A DNA stretch of 64,000 nt from Cinnamomum chago (GCA_038049695.1 CP142453.1:129777001-129841000); one strand, 5' to 3'. Numbered from the stretch's first letter, positions 47,701 to 59,454 are shown. Numbers and translations: made by a program. The notes: generated by a model from the sequence alone, not told the origin.

Positions 47701-50700
47701 CCTGGACAGAGTGTTGTCTCTCCTCTGTTGTAGCCACCCCAGTTGAGCATTAGATGCTTTGTTTTGAAATTCAAACCCCTTTATCTCCTAAAAGGACACC
47801 TGCAGATGCAATGTCCCCTCTTCCTTATCATGTATGGCAAAAAGATGTCATTCAAATATGCCTGCTCCTCTATGCAACCAGCCTCCTTGTCTGACTGCCA
47901 CTGGAACTGATGTCAGCTCTGCCTCAGATGATAGACTTGCTAATATGTCTGCCTGTCTCATTGGGGTATCTTCCTCCGCAACCTTCTTACTCCTACTGCT
48001 AATTTCATGGGCTCCCATGTGCCTATCCAGCCCTGCTTCCTCTGTTGCAAGCACTTGAAGACATTGCCTAGAATATCTAAAGAGAACTCTTCCTCAATAT
48101 GGTTGAAGCTATGAGTGATTACCAGACTGTGCCATGCTCGAATGACATCAGCATCTCGGTATTTTTATCAGCAGCCACCACTTCCCCTAGTTGCTTGCCA
48201 TCATGATCATCTTCAAAGATGTCAACCGTGGAGGCATGTTGTGAACTCTATTACACCTACCTATACCCTCCTTGTGCCCTCTAACAATGGTTTTCTTCTC
48301 TCTAGCGACGAAAATGGACCTCTCCACAGTTGGGAAAGATCCTGTAAAATCTTGTCCAGAGCCTCCTTGGATTGGAAAGTAATGAGGGCATCTTCTTTTG
48401 CATTTTCTTCACTAGCACGTTACTACAAGTCTACAACCCAAGTGTTTTAGGGTGTAGGTGATGATGGTAATCTCGGTCTCCCCAGTAAGCTTTTCCTTAG
48501 ACACTCTTGAGTTATCGTGGACAATTGTCCTGTTTATCTGAAATGTTCTTAATATGATTCTGTCCATATGACTGCCTCAGAACCTCTGCATAAGGATGCC
48601 TGCTAGAGTGTGCATCTGCTACTTTCTGCACCCTGACCGACAATCAAGTTGCATTGAAGGTTTTGCGGCTCAAGCTTCCTAGTTTTCTAGTCAAGCATCT
48701 TGACTGCAGCCTTCCTCTTGGGCTCGTGCATATCTTCTGAAAATAACCTTATATTGTTCCAGTCAAATGCTGCCATTTTGACCAGGAGCTGGTCTTCTTT
48801 CCTTTTTCTTCTCAGGTTCTTCATTCAATTCCCAACATAGTATCTCGCTACTCTGCCCTAGTCCAGTTTCGAGCCTCTCACATCTGAGTTGCGACATTTG
48901 CACCACTTTCATACTGTATCTGTTGCTTTGATCTCTATGAAATTTTGTCTGCCATATTCATCGGCAACTTTCTGAATGGTGTTACTCGAGTAAGGCATTA
49001 GGCAGTATGACATTTATACATATAATGGAAGTGTACAAAATTGGTGCACACCCATTTTTATCTGGGTATCCATCTTCTAGCTAAAATTTCTCATGCAATC
49101 ACAATAATGGTGTGATCAATGCTGCCCACCTATGATGGAGTAATCTCAATATGCATTATCGTCTTCATATCATATTTTGGAAATTCTGTCACCATCTCCA
49201 ACTTTGTGATACCACTACCTTTTCCCTTCCTTACATGCAGGTTGGTACTGCTCTTGATACTGTAGAGCAGCTTGTGGAAGAGCAGAGTCTTGATATTCTG
49301 TCTGCAGACAAGTGAGTTGTTCTTGTTGAGTACAAAGTTATCACTTACCTTTCGAGCGTATGTGACCACAATTTTGGCAAAGTCACAAACATCAAACATC
49401 ACAAATTAATGAAACCAAGGATCTAAGTGACTTATTTATTTCTTTGTTTTATTATTATTTTTTATTTTTCATGTGCTTTCCTTATTGATATTGTATTTTC
49501 ATTATTTTATTTGAAACAATCATGTTTGTACAGATACCATGTGTGAATAAAAAGGTAACATTGTCTTTAGCAGCTACAGATATCTGTTTGTTGGGCCATT
49601 TATTTGTACATATTTAATGCATATGAATTCATAGGAGCTATTGAGTGATGTACTGCAGAACTCCCTTGAACATCACTGGAAGCGTAAACAGATAATTTAA
49701 CGAATAATGTTTTTGGAAAATTGTAGGATTCACACATTTGCTTAAATATAGAATGACTAAAATGCAGGAATAAGTCAGGAGAAGTAAAAGAAGAGGTGTC
49801 AAGAGTAAAGAAGAATGAAATCCATTACCTGATGGGGATGTTGGAATCGGTAAGTGCTAGCAATCTTGCCTTTTCCTTTAAGTGATAGAATGTTATGTAA
49901 GGTGATAGCTGGCCAAGCTGGTCAGTCATCATGCTAAGATCCAAAAGTGCCATAACAATGTGAAAAGTGCCATAACAATGTGTGTGTGTGTGTGCAGTCA
50001 TCATGCTAAGATCCAAAAAGTGCCATAACAGTGTGCCATAACAGTGTCAGTGTGTGTGTGTGTCACACACTAAGCACAAGGTGTGCATAGGATCATTTTA
50101 TATAAATGTGGGTGTGTGTGTGTGTGTCACACACTAAGCACAAGGTGTGCATAGGATCATTTTATATAAATGTGGGTGTGCATAGGATCATAGGATCATT
50201 TTATATAAATGTGTGTGTGTGTGTAAAAGTGTGTGTGTGTGTGTGTGTGTAAAAGTGTGTGTAAAAGTGTGTGTGTGTGTGAAAGTGTGTGTGTGTGTGT
50301 GTGTGTGCATAGGATCATAGGATCATTTTATATAAATGTGTGTGTGTGTGTGTAAAAGTGTGTGTGATATCTCCAGATTTAATTTCCTTTGCTTAGTGAT
50401 TAATTTTCAGATTTGCCTGAATAGTTAATGTTTGTCATTAATAGCATGATCTAGTATTCTGTGTAATCAAAATTTTCCTAGAGTGCTTAGGATATTTTGG
50501 TAAGAATTGATGTACGACCAGAAATTTATATTCTCTATAAAAGATTGAAGGAAAAGAGGTGTGCATTTGCAAATGACGGTTTTTTTCTTCTCTGAAGACT
50601 ACCATTTTTTTATTATGCTAGTCCAATGCCGGCGAAACTTGTGGCAGTGTCCAAGACATTTTGCTATTCTGTTAAAATCTTCTACAAATTCAGAGTGAAA

Positions 50701-52312
50701 GGAATGAATGGTTGACTTGTCTAAGGACACTTGTGATTGATTCCATGTCCCTCTTTAGCTGCGCAGGTCTCTGCTAGTTCTATGTTTGGATTGCTTTGTA
50801 CTCTTATTTTAGAAACTGGTCTTCAGGTTGTGTTGTACATAAGGGAGCTTTGATGTCAGTCATATACTATGTGGAGAACTGTTATTCTTCCTGAGAAAAC
50901 TTGTGCCAAGTTAGCAAATGTGATCAAGATCAGAGGCATCCATTCCAACGTGTATGTTCAGGCACAAGATAGGCTGTACTGTTTATTGGGAGGACCACAA
51001 TTTCTGGAATGAATGGATGGGTGAGCAAAGTTGGTCAATTGTCTTGTCTCCCCTCACGCCACCACCGCCACCTGCCACCTTTCGTGTAATTTGATCTATA
51101 TGTAGGAGGCATGTTGTGGTACTTATGTGCCTCATCTACACGTGTCTTCATGTAGAAATAGGTATAGAAACTGTTTAGGGTTGCGCCATGACATATCCTA
51201 AAATTTGTATTTGGCACCTCTGCGATGCTTCAAGATCATCATCAACATTGAGACTTCACCCACCTATCTGATGTTGGCTCTGTACTACTTTCCCACTCTT
51301 TCTGTTTAAAGTCATGCTCTCTATAACTCATTAACTCAGCTTCTCTTTGCCTACTGCATTCAGGGTTCTCTCAATAACTTAGCTTCTATTTTCTCGCTAC
51401 ATTCAGGGGTCTCTCAGTTCGGAAACTGTTCTGGTCTTGTGTGTATATCCCAAGCCATCTAGACAAAATCCCTGGATTTTATTCTTATGTACCTTTCTTG
51501 TAACTCTAAACTTACATCTTAGACTTCTGGGATGCATGTCAGTGAAAAGAAACTTATGGGCATTTATAATGTAAATTTTAGTCATGGTAGATAATTGCTT
51601 CCCATTCAGGATGCAAAATGTTTTCGGTGTTGACTAATCACTTATGTTTTGTTTATTTAGATTCTCAACAAGGGAGTTCTCTTCAGCTGGTTTTTTTAAT
51701 ATCTAGTTTTGATGTTTTAGTGTGGATGCGTGTGGTTGAGGTGGTTGGTTCAATGGGTTTGGATGTTTGCTAGAAATGCTGCTTATGGACCTGCTCTTGC
51801 TACAGTTTTAAATTCAAATGAACTAAATGAGAAGATAAAAATTGTGATGCTTATAATTTCTGACCCCCCAAATTTTTTTTTTTTTCTAAACTTATCATCT
51901 CTCTGTTAGCAATTATCATATCTTCTATAGGTGTAATTCTGTAAGGGATTCTCCCTATTTTTCTAGAAAAACACTATTTAGCATATTAGGGGTTAAAACT
52001 TACAAAAGCTCTTTTAGTTATAAGGGGGGACCAAACTTGCATCTTCCATTACAGCTAGTTTTTACTTGATTTTCAGGCTGTGCAACAGAACGGTCTGATG
52101 AGGGCTCGGATTGAATCCATTAAGAAGGAGAGGCAGGAACTTGCAGTCGTGTCGGAGGCTGTTGGGAAGGTAATATTTCATTTTATTTACCCCTGCTATC
52201 TTTTTTTATTTGAAGCTAAATCGTTGGTTCGGCTTCTTTTTTTTTTTTTCCCCTGTGGTTGCAAAATTTTCAGCTTAGAAGCTGGAACATGGAATATGAC
52301 CAAATCTCATAG
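41730..52312 (+). CDS. NNF1: NNF1/PMF1-like kinetochore protein (MIS12 complex)
   Basis: Eight exons join in frame: 41730-41831, 42703-42771, 43356-43385, 46269-46301, 49241-49311, 49768-49849, 52077-52169 and 52274-52312, giving 172 aa. The protein is almost wholly alpha-helical: SFKLGIRSLLTACPKEEFYK, FTHAEQESLHRLFIQVITSL, then EEFESLCLETQVGTALDTVE, EEVSRVKKNEIHYLMGML and a final coiled-coil-like MRARIESIKKERQELAVVSE. The E-F-E...L-D-x-V/L-E-x-L-V-E-E-Q pattern after an F-rich helix is what I recognise as the Nnf1 family, a MIS12-complex subunit linking the inner centromere to microtubule-binding outer kinetochore proteins. The last exon (LRSWNMEYDQIS, stop TAG) rests on a 104 bp intron with a strong acceptor. 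Without that intron the frame stops at 52332-52334. The gene spans 10.6 kb because introns 3, 4 and 6 are filled with repeats. The alternative is another small coiled-coil protein. Confidence 0.78.
42842..42985 (-). mobile_element. tRNA-derived SINE with an RTE-like 3' end
   Basis: On the minus strand, TCAGCTGATAGAGTGCATGG and TGTGGGTTCAGTCCC are A- and B-box regions resembling a tRNA-Lys head. A short body ends GAGGGGATAAGGCGATGATG with a (GAT)n tail. The same GGGATAAGGC...GATGATG ending closes the RTE LINE fragment 0.75 kb downstream, a sharing typical of SINEs mobilised by that LINE. It lies in intron 2 of the NNF1-like gene; the target duplication is unclear. Confidence 0.65.
43594..43913 (+). 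mobile_element. 5'-truncated RTE-clade LINE, 320 bp
   Basis: The element is bounded by a perfect 14 bp duplication, TAAGTAAGCATGTT, at 43580-43593 and 43914-43927. It encodes the decayed end of a LINE reverse-transcriptase protein: HLRWFGHVQCRP, then in shifted frames a RGRG..P-like stretch and DLAQDRSEWRNRIM, followed by AHPNIVGIRL. It ends CCCAACATAGTTGGGATAAG and a (GAT)n tail. The R-W-F-G-H-V-x-R-R-P and DRxEWRxRI motifs are typical of the RTE C-terminus. Insertion is in intron 3 of the NNF1-like gene, sense orientation. Confidence 0.88.
44100..45310. repeat. Palindromic repeat cluster in NNF1 intron 3
   Basis: A segment at about 44105-44345 (containing AATTAAAATAGGACATGTGG, then TAGGATCTAAC and GGCTATGAAATG) has an inverted copy at about 45050-45300 and a direct, more diverged copy at about 44870-45050. 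The last two therefore form a foldback of their own. This suggests two related long-inverted-repeat elements, or one that was rearranged. No target duplication was identified. Confidence 0.6.
46830..48900 (-). mobile_element. L1-type LINE remnant in NNF1 intron 4
   Basis: Reading on the minus strand, several blocks match plant L1 ORF2 in the right order. LQSSFNDKWWNEFQGKASF, near 47700-47640, is the endonuclease end. SLLKELEMLNLEESRSLSSV, near 47540-47480, is the linker. MWVKEGECDTKF/FLHHMANARRKINFLDKF, at 47400-47310, is the segment just before the reverse transcriptase. NSVADCLAKYRVDRGTFS, near 46940-46890, is the RNase H end. The reverse transcriptase core is deleted and several frameshifts are present. 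Upstream minus-strand sequence to about 48900 is probably ORF1 or endonuclease but is not recognisable. Borders are approximate. Confidence 0.72.
49920..50370. repeat. TG-rich complex minisatellite in NNF1 intron 6
   Basis: (TG)n tracts alternate with repeated longer words: CAGTCATCATGCTAAGATCC (49923 and about 49995), TCACACACTAAGCACAAGG (50063 and 50127) and CATAGGATCATTTTATATAA (four occurrences). The higher-order structure of 64-72 bp units plus simple (TG)n suggests slippage and local duplication. Confidence 0.85.
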
Positions 52313-53940
52313 AAGTGGAAGAGTGTTAGGGTGAGATTTTCCCTGTAAGTAGTTGATTTGAGTTTAAAATATAAACTGTACGTTATCTATGCAATTGGTG
52401 TGCAGCAATGCTGTAATCTTAAATTAATTGTATGTTTTATCCAAATTGTCTGTTGATTTTTCAAGTGCCATCGTCTGTGTTGCATAAAGAATGGTCAAAG
52501 GCATTGACCATGGCAAGAATACTCTTAATTCCAAATTTCATGCACATTGATTTGACAAGTTTAAAATGAGGAATTCAACATATTGTTTGAGTCTAGATTT
52601 GCTACTTGCAACCATTTGAAAACGCCTAGTTGAGGTGGTTCAATTGTTCAACTGGGAGGCGACTCGAATGGTGTAAGGGCACAAGTCTTACGAGCTACTG
52701 TCACAGTTCTTTGTTTTATCCTTTTTATGACTTAACTAGGCTGGCTTATTTTAATACTAGCTACAAGAATCTCAAATTAAGTAAAAAAAAACTGCATAAT
52801 TTCTTAAAGTTGTGTCTCTACCTTTTTTCTCTGAAAGACAGGGTGTTAATGTCGTATACTCCTTTGGTCCTTTGGAGCATCTATGGAAATGCAAGTCAAG
52901 CAAACACTCCTGGGGCATATGCCTTGCCCAAGAAATGCACACTACTTGATGGAACCACTGCTTTCAACTTCATAGGAGCATGCAACTTTAGAAGAGTCTG
53001 AAATTGAATTCGAACAGAATAATAAAAAAAAAACTGGATTCTTGGCATGACATGGTAACCATAATGATCACTTTGAGGGCCTCTTTGTTTGTATACACTA
53101 CGTAGGAATTCATAGTCAAATGAGCTCTATAGTGGGATTATTAAAAAAACTGATATGATTAAAAAAACGGATATGAGGTAGTTATGTAGATGGGACTTTG
53201 ACTTTCTTAGACTTTCTTGTTCATTTTTTAAGGGCATAAGATAGTTATCTAGATGACACCTTGACTTTTGAAGGATTTGATTGGACATTGACTTTTTAAG
53301 GATTTAATTTACAAGAGATGTCTGGGTAATAATTTTTTATTTTCCTTTAATTCATTTCTCATAAGAGGGAAGATGTATTTGATGGCCATATATGTATCTT
53401 CACTTATATTGGGCTTGTTTGTCTGCTGTTGAATAGGACAAGAAAATTACAGGAAAACATGTTTACGGAGATTGCAAGCAACCGTTGCTTGCAATCTCCA
53501 CCATTACGTTTTTGGTAAAACTTGCAATCTCTACATTTCAATAGGCGTGTCCCACTATTCAATTAAGCACATAATGGAAATGTGATTAAATCCATATTAG
53601 GAACTAGTGAAATAACTCACGACTCTATTATAGAGCCCACTCAGAGATAATTTGGACCGTTTAAGATGAATCCATGGGACTAAAATCTCATATCAATAGG
53701 AGAGGGGCCTTCTGTCCATCAGTGCTTATGATTGCTTGTGCTTGTACAATATCATACAAAAAATTGAAAATTTAAATAATAATAATAAAGATGAGAAAAT
53801 TGCTTTTTTTTTTTTTTTTTAACTACAATTATCTAAAACACCTTTTTCATTTAATCAAAAAGGTAATTTCACTTTCATACTATAATTAAGTTTCAATGTT
53901 GTGACATGTTACTTCCTCTTATGTTACAAGTAAACTTACC
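52313..53940. other. Spacer downstream of the NNF1-like gene
   Basis: No gene is supported. The open frame at 52630-53001 has no recognisable domain. GAGGGCCTCTTTGTTTGTAT at about 53077 resembles a Harbinger-type MITE start, but its partner end was not located. Confidence 0.4.
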
Positions 53941-53943
53941 TGA

Positions 53944-54243
53944 GGGCCAATTTGGCTACTTTACAAATAGAGTCAAGTGAAGTAAAGTTGATTTTGAAGA
54001 AAGAATAATATAAATGAGTTATGAGGGTATATTGTTTTTAGTTGTTTGTTATGGAATTTTTTTGACTTTTTGTACGGCAAAGTGGATTTTTTTTTATATT
54101 TTAGTGGATAAATGTGGTTGTTTTTTTATTTTTTTTAAAAGATAAAAAAAACTTTGAATTAAAGTGCTTTTGATGTGACATCCTATTTGAAAAATAGAGA
54201 TTTTATTTGATTTTTATTATGCTAGTAAAGTACCAAAGGGCCA
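53944..54243. mobile_element. Harbinger-like MITE, copy 2
   Basis: The inverted ends are GGGCCAATTTGGCTACTTTAC and, on the minus strand, TGGCCCTTTGGTACTTTAC. The interior is a diverged copy of the element at 14098-14378, sharing GATTTTGAAGAA, TGTTTTTAGTTG and AGTGGATAAATGTGGTTG. No coding capacity. Confidence 0.65.
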
Positions 54244-57200
54244 TTTACCTTCTGCAATGGTACAAAAAGTGAGTTTTACTTATGCAAATGTTATACATGC
54301 AAATATTACATATGTAAAGTAAATGGCAATGTTTGTCAAAACTATCATTTTCGTATGAGCAAATGATTACATCTTATATCTTTAGAAATATTTGAATTTA
54401 GTTTTATGGACTTTTTAAACAAAATTTTCAAAATTCATGAAAACTTAAGATATAGAATTCAATGTCTTGATGATTATCATTAATTTGAGAATGTTAAATG
54501 GTTGGGATCTTGATTAGGGAGCATGCGAAAAATTAGATCTATAGGCTTGGATTTTTTAAAAATATTTTTTGATAATTACTCATAATATATGAAGATTTAT
54601 TATACAAAAAGCGTTTTGCATCACAAATATGAGGCTCCAGGCCCTGGGAATGAAAATTTTAAAAATGGTTGGTGGGATTTGATCACATGACCAGTACATG
54701 GCCAAATGCAATTATTGACGGAAGCATGTGCTGGTGCCTTTTTGCACGTGAGAGATGCGACCGTTTCACATCTAAGATAACCTTATTTATTCATCACTAG
54801 TGGAGTCATGCAGGTGCACCGAACACACAATTTTACTAATTTAAAAAAAAAAAAAATTAAAGTTATTAAAAAATTAAGTAGAAGCTTTAATATATTTAAA
54901 AATAAAATTTCAACAAAAAATGAGTGATTGAAAATTGCAAGGCCCATGCAATGTCCAAATACAGCTGATACTATTTTTTTTTCCTATACATTTGAAGATA
55001 ATAAAATAATGATATAGTGAGAAAAATGAGACTTCAAAAGACAATCGATATGAAATTTATATAACTTTTTAAGGATATAAATCACATATTTCTAGATATT
55101 TTATCATGAATGTGTACAAAGAAATTTAACTTTGCTTTATTTAACCTGTTAGGTCGACTTATCAGTTTTTTGGTAAACTTGACCTGCTGAAGTTGCAGTC
55201 CAGTCGAAAGTATAGTCAAATTAATAACCAGCAGCTTTATAAAAATAAAAAATAAAAACTAAGAATCATATGAGCTTACTGTTCGAACCAATTACCAGGA
55301 ACATTATATGTTCACTTCAAAATCAGATTCTATTAAGGAAAAAAATTAATTATATCTTACATAAAGACATCATAATAACAAAATTGAGATGGTGGTTTTA
55401 GTCTTAACTTACAAAGAAGAATAACATCTCACATCGACCGTCTAGAATAATGAATTAATCCGGCTTGTCCTCAAGCGACAGGGATTAATAATGGTGGAAC
55501 TATGATATGAACTCTAACGGGTAAGATTTGCATAGCACTTGTTGATCAATATTAATATTTAACATATGTTTTATTTTATTTTATAAGACGGACCACTATT
55601 AGGTAAAATGAGACAATACATCTCCAAGAGTCAGCATCTTCTTTTGCTTTATAGAAAGTGCTATATTTTATAACCTTTAGGAAAAGGATAATACAAAGTA
55701 ATCATTAAAGTTCAATTAAATGGAAGCTCACAAATAGAGATATTCATTGGGAAAAAATACAAAAAAAAATAATAATAATAAAAAACTACAAATACAAATC
55801 TACCAAAAGAATTGGACATTTCTCTTAAGAAATACATAAGAACTTAATTCAGCTATTCTAAATCAACTCTTCTGCTCTGTTCTGTATTGAGGACAGAGCC
55901 CTTTAATATTCTTAACTCTCAAATTTCAAATACAAATATTACTCAAGTATTTTTTAGTTTTACCAAAAAATAAAAAAAAATTGAAACTATTTGTATAATT
56001 AGCATTGTTTCAGGTAAAAAAAAAAACCCTAGAGAATGTTAATTCTCTCGTGTGTAGTCAATTTGGTATTTGACTTATAAAACAACCACCAATTGGCCAC
56101 CAACAACAATAACAAAAGAAGCAAGCTACCTAATACCTTTTGTTACGACTTTTAAACTGATGGCGAAGTATTTAAAGTGCCCACAAAATTGTAAGTATTG
56201 AACACCAAAAGGTAGAAAGTAAAACACACTTGATTTCTTTTCTTTTGATCAATTATAAAATACACTATTCATTTTCTTTTTTGTTTTCATCCCGTCTTAG
56301 TTCAAGGTTTATTATTGAAAAAGCACATGGCATTTAAGTTTTCAGAATTAAAAGGCTGTATGTACACCATGTACCACATAATGGAGTAAATAGTGCATAG
56401 TTAAAAACTTTTGTTTTTTCCACTTTGGCTTAATTTATTAATCGGGGTGGACAAAATAGTGCCGAGAAAGACTAAAAAAACTTTTTGAATGATAAAATAT
56501 GAAATATTTTTCCTTTGAAATGATTCTTTAATAGCATTATATCTCACAATTAATTTTACAAAAGGCAAAAAAAAAAAAAACTGAATAAAAATTTGGAAAT
56601 TAGTAAACAAAATGGTTCAATAAGAACCACAAATGAATGTTTATTGGTCTTATCTCACTCTTGAGTGGTTTGGAGGGTGACATTGAAGAGGCCTTGGTCT
56701 AAAGTGTAAGACTTCAACTAACATAAACTAAAACAGGAAAAATAAAAAAAAATGTCAGTTTCTTGTACAAATATGGATTATGTTTTTGGCCTTTTGAATA
56801 TTTGCACTTGTACTGCTTAAAAAAAATGCCATTTCCCTTCGACTCTATGAAGAAGAAAAACAGATTTAAATAGATAATGGAAAGCTTTTCAATGACTCAT
56901 AGCATCGTTCTTTTTATTTATTGTCTACCTTGCTTTTCTCAACCAGGACACTTTCTGTTTGAGTTTTTCATTTTCTTATCTCACATAACAAAACAGTATT
57001 AATTTTACATTTTAAATGCTATGCAAAAATTCATATTCCAAACATAGAGTGAGAACTAAATACAAAGTTCTACCATAAGGAAACATGAAACACGTACAAT
57101 TTGGAAGTCTGCAGTTAAGACTCAAGAAATAAAACAGACATATAATTAAAATTATTAAAGTACGAAGGCTATCAATGGGCTGAACTTTGGTCCAAACAGG

Positions 57201-58120
57201 AATGAAAAATAAAAAAATCAACTCTTAATCATCATTTTCTTAACTTTGGTTGCACCCATTTTTCTTAGAATGAAGATTTTATTGCAATATTAAAAAAATT
57301 GAAAAAGAAGACACAATCAAACGATAATAATTTCAGTAAATAGTGCTCACTTACATATATGAAAACTCCATTCATTCCAAACGAAGCTAAGAGTAAATGA
57401 AGAATCTGTTAAAATGTCATCCTTACACAATTACTCACAGAGGAAAAACCTCATACTCGCAAAATTCTCTGCATTGAAAATCTTGTATTATTTGAATAAG
57501 AAGAATCTTCAAAGAAATTTGAAAAAGGAACAGGGCAAAAAAGTAACATTTGAGATTTTGAGATTTTGAAAATATTGTAGTATCTGAATAAGAAGAATGT
57601 TAAAAGGAAATTGAAAAAAGAAGAGGGAAAAACAACAACATTTAAGATATTGATTTGAGATAGATTCCAATCTTATCTAAGTTTTTTCTTTTTCTTTTCT
57701 CCACCACCTTAAAAAAATAAAGAAAGAAAAAAAAATTACTTGATTTATTGGAATGTATTAAAATGAAATTTTATTACGTTTAAAATATCAGCATCTACTC
57801 AACAGAAGAGATTAAAAAAATTATTAGGATAGTGTGTGCCAAGTTTGGTTTAGATCTGGATTCATTTGGGTACAGTTGGAGGGTAGTTAGCAATTTTCCA
57901 AAGAATTTAGGGTGCTTTTTCGTAAATTTAGATTTTTGAGATTATTGTACCATTAGGTAGATTTTTTAATTCCTAAATTTTAGTCTTTTAGATTATCTTA
58001 ATCAGGATCCTCAAAACCCCTCTAAATCCAAGCCTGACCCAAAGTCCATTTTAGAGAAATTGGAAAATTTCCATTATGTCCCCATCTTTATCCATCTGAT
58101 TCACTCTCTCTTGTCTCTTT
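54244..58120. other. AT-rich gene-free spacer
   Basis: Nearly 4 kb with no recognisable gene. Reading frames are short and of low complexity. There are many A- and T-homopolymers and a diverged 60-90 bp direct repeat around 57480-57650 (AATAAGAAGAATNTTNAAAG occurs twice). A segment at 55420-55540, read on the minus strand, ends in GGTCGATGTGAGATG, which recalls LTR sequence, but no LTR borders were found. Confidence 0.5.
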
Positions 58121-58129
58121 TATTTCTCT

Positions 58130-58620
58130 ATCATTTATCTCATTCTATTTCCTCCCTTAGAGACATCCGAAAAGGTACTATACTCTCTTTTATATAAGGG
58201 TATAGAGACTTCCAATTCACTCTCTCTTATCTCTTTTCTTTCTCTTTCCTTTATCTCATTCTATTTCCTCCCTTACTGCATCTTACTCTTTTATAATAGG
58301 GTATAGATATAAGGGTGTGTATATATATATAATATAGATAACAAGGGTGGGCCCCACAACTTGACTACATCTTTCGCTCTTTTATAAGGGTATATAGATT
58401 TAATATATATTTTAAAATATATATATAACAAGGGTGGGCCCCACAACTTGACTACATCTTTCTCTATTTTATAAGGACATATAGATCTATTATATATAAT
58501 AAGGGTGGGCCCCACAACTTGACTACATCTTTCTCTCTTTTATAATGGTTATCTTTTATAAGGGTATATATATTTCTCTCTTTTATAAGGGTTCTCTTTT
58601 ATAAGGGTATATATATGTAT
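58130..58620. repeat. Tandem array block A (GGGTGGGCCCCACAACTTGA units)
   Basis: Units containing GGGTGGGCCCCACAACTTGA, then CTACATCTTTCTCTCTTTTA, then TAAGGGTATATAGATTTA occur at 58345, 58432 and 58503 (spacing 87 and 71 bp). Upstream, a CTCATTCTATTTCCTCCCTTA segment is also duplicated at about 116 bp spacing. The same 87/71 bp spacing recurs in block B, exactly 874 bp downstream. Confidence 0.85.
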
Positions 58621-58623
58621 TTA

Positions 58624-58800
58624 TAGGGGCATGTTCATATGCATCCATCCCTCACCATAGGGTGGGGGATGCTTTCATAAATGGGGGGTTTCAAGTACAA
58701 AAGGGGGATTTCAAGTACATATGATGTATTTGAAATCCCTCATTTATGGAAGCATCCCTCACCCTATAGTGAGGGATGGATGCATATGAATATTCCCCTA
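58624..58800. mobile_element. Foldback MITE 1, 177 bp
   Basis: The two halves are near-perfect inverted copies. The left runs TAGGGGCATGTTCATATGCA, CATCCATCCCTCACCATAGGG, ATGCTTTCATAAATG. The right, on the minus strand, runs TAGGGGAATATTCATATGCA and continues in parallel. The flanking hexamer TATTTA is present on both sides (58618-58623 and 58801-58806). The transcript or single strand would form one long hairpin. Confidence 0.8.
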
Positions 58801-58814
58801 TATTTATATATATA

Positions 58815-59194
58815 GGCATATTCCTGTGCATCATTCTCTCACCATATGGTGAGGGACAAACTTAATGGGGCCCACCAAGGGACCCACTAATCATGGGACT
58901 TGTGGGTGATGGAAAGAGACACATTGAATGAGACCATATATCAAATTTGGGGTCAATCCCATACCTCTCACCCCTTCATCCATGGCCCACAAATTTAATA
59001 ACTTTATATTAAAGGAAAAAATTTGACATCCGATCCAATGGTCAAATCCAATTGGATAGGTGAAAACTCAATGGGTCTAGTGTACTTAAGGGGGTTCCGT
59101 GTATGTAGATGGTTCGGATGTATTATGAAGTCAACCCTACTATGTTGTCCCTCACCATAACATGGTGAGAGATGGATGCACATGAATATTTTCC
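58815..59194. mobile_element. Foldback-related MITE 2, 380 bp
   Basis: The left end is GGCATATTCCTGTGCATCAT then TCTCTCACCATATGGTGAGG. The right end on the minus strand is GGAAAATATTCATGTGCATC then TCTCTCACCATGTTATGGTG. The ends share the TGCATC...CTCACCATA core with MITE 1, so the two belong to one family. Both sit in TATA-repeat DNA, so the target duplication is ambiguous. The interior is non-coding. Confidence 0.7.
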
Positions 59195-59454
59195 ATATAT
59201 ATCAAATATATATAATAAGGGTGGGCACCACAACTTGACTACATCTTTCTCTATCTTTTATAAGGGTATATAGATTTAATATATATTTTAAAATATATAT
59301 AACAAGGGTGGGCCCCACAACTTGACTACATCTTTCTCTCTTTTATAAGGGTACATAGATTTATTATATATAATAAGGGTGGGCCCCACAACTTGATTAC
59401 ATCTTTCTCTCTTTTATAAGGGTATATAGAGTTAATATATATAACAAGGGTGGG
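59195..59454. repeat. Tandem array block B
   Basis: Units at 59219, 59306, 59377 and 59448 (spacing 87, 71 and 71 bp) repeat block A at a constant 874 bp offset. The last unit is cut at 59454 by the LTR insertion and resumes at 62835 (GTGGGCCCTATAACTTGACT), continuing to about 62890. Confidence 0.85.

Noticed and set aside
52077..52334. Unspliced C-terminus for the NNF1-like protein, reading through to the stop at 52332
   Set aside because: The read-through adds a low-complexity Phe-rich tail. A 104 bp GT-AG intron with a strong pyrimidine tract gives a short helical end instead.
52630..53001. 123-codon open frame downstream of the NNF1-like gene
   Set aside because: No domain, no splice context and low-complexity stretches; it is compatible with chance in AT-rich DNA.
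58130..59454. CRISPR-like array
   Set aside because: Units differ in spacing and the between-repeat segments are themselves repeated. The setting is a plant nuclear genome, so this is an ordinary tandem repeat.
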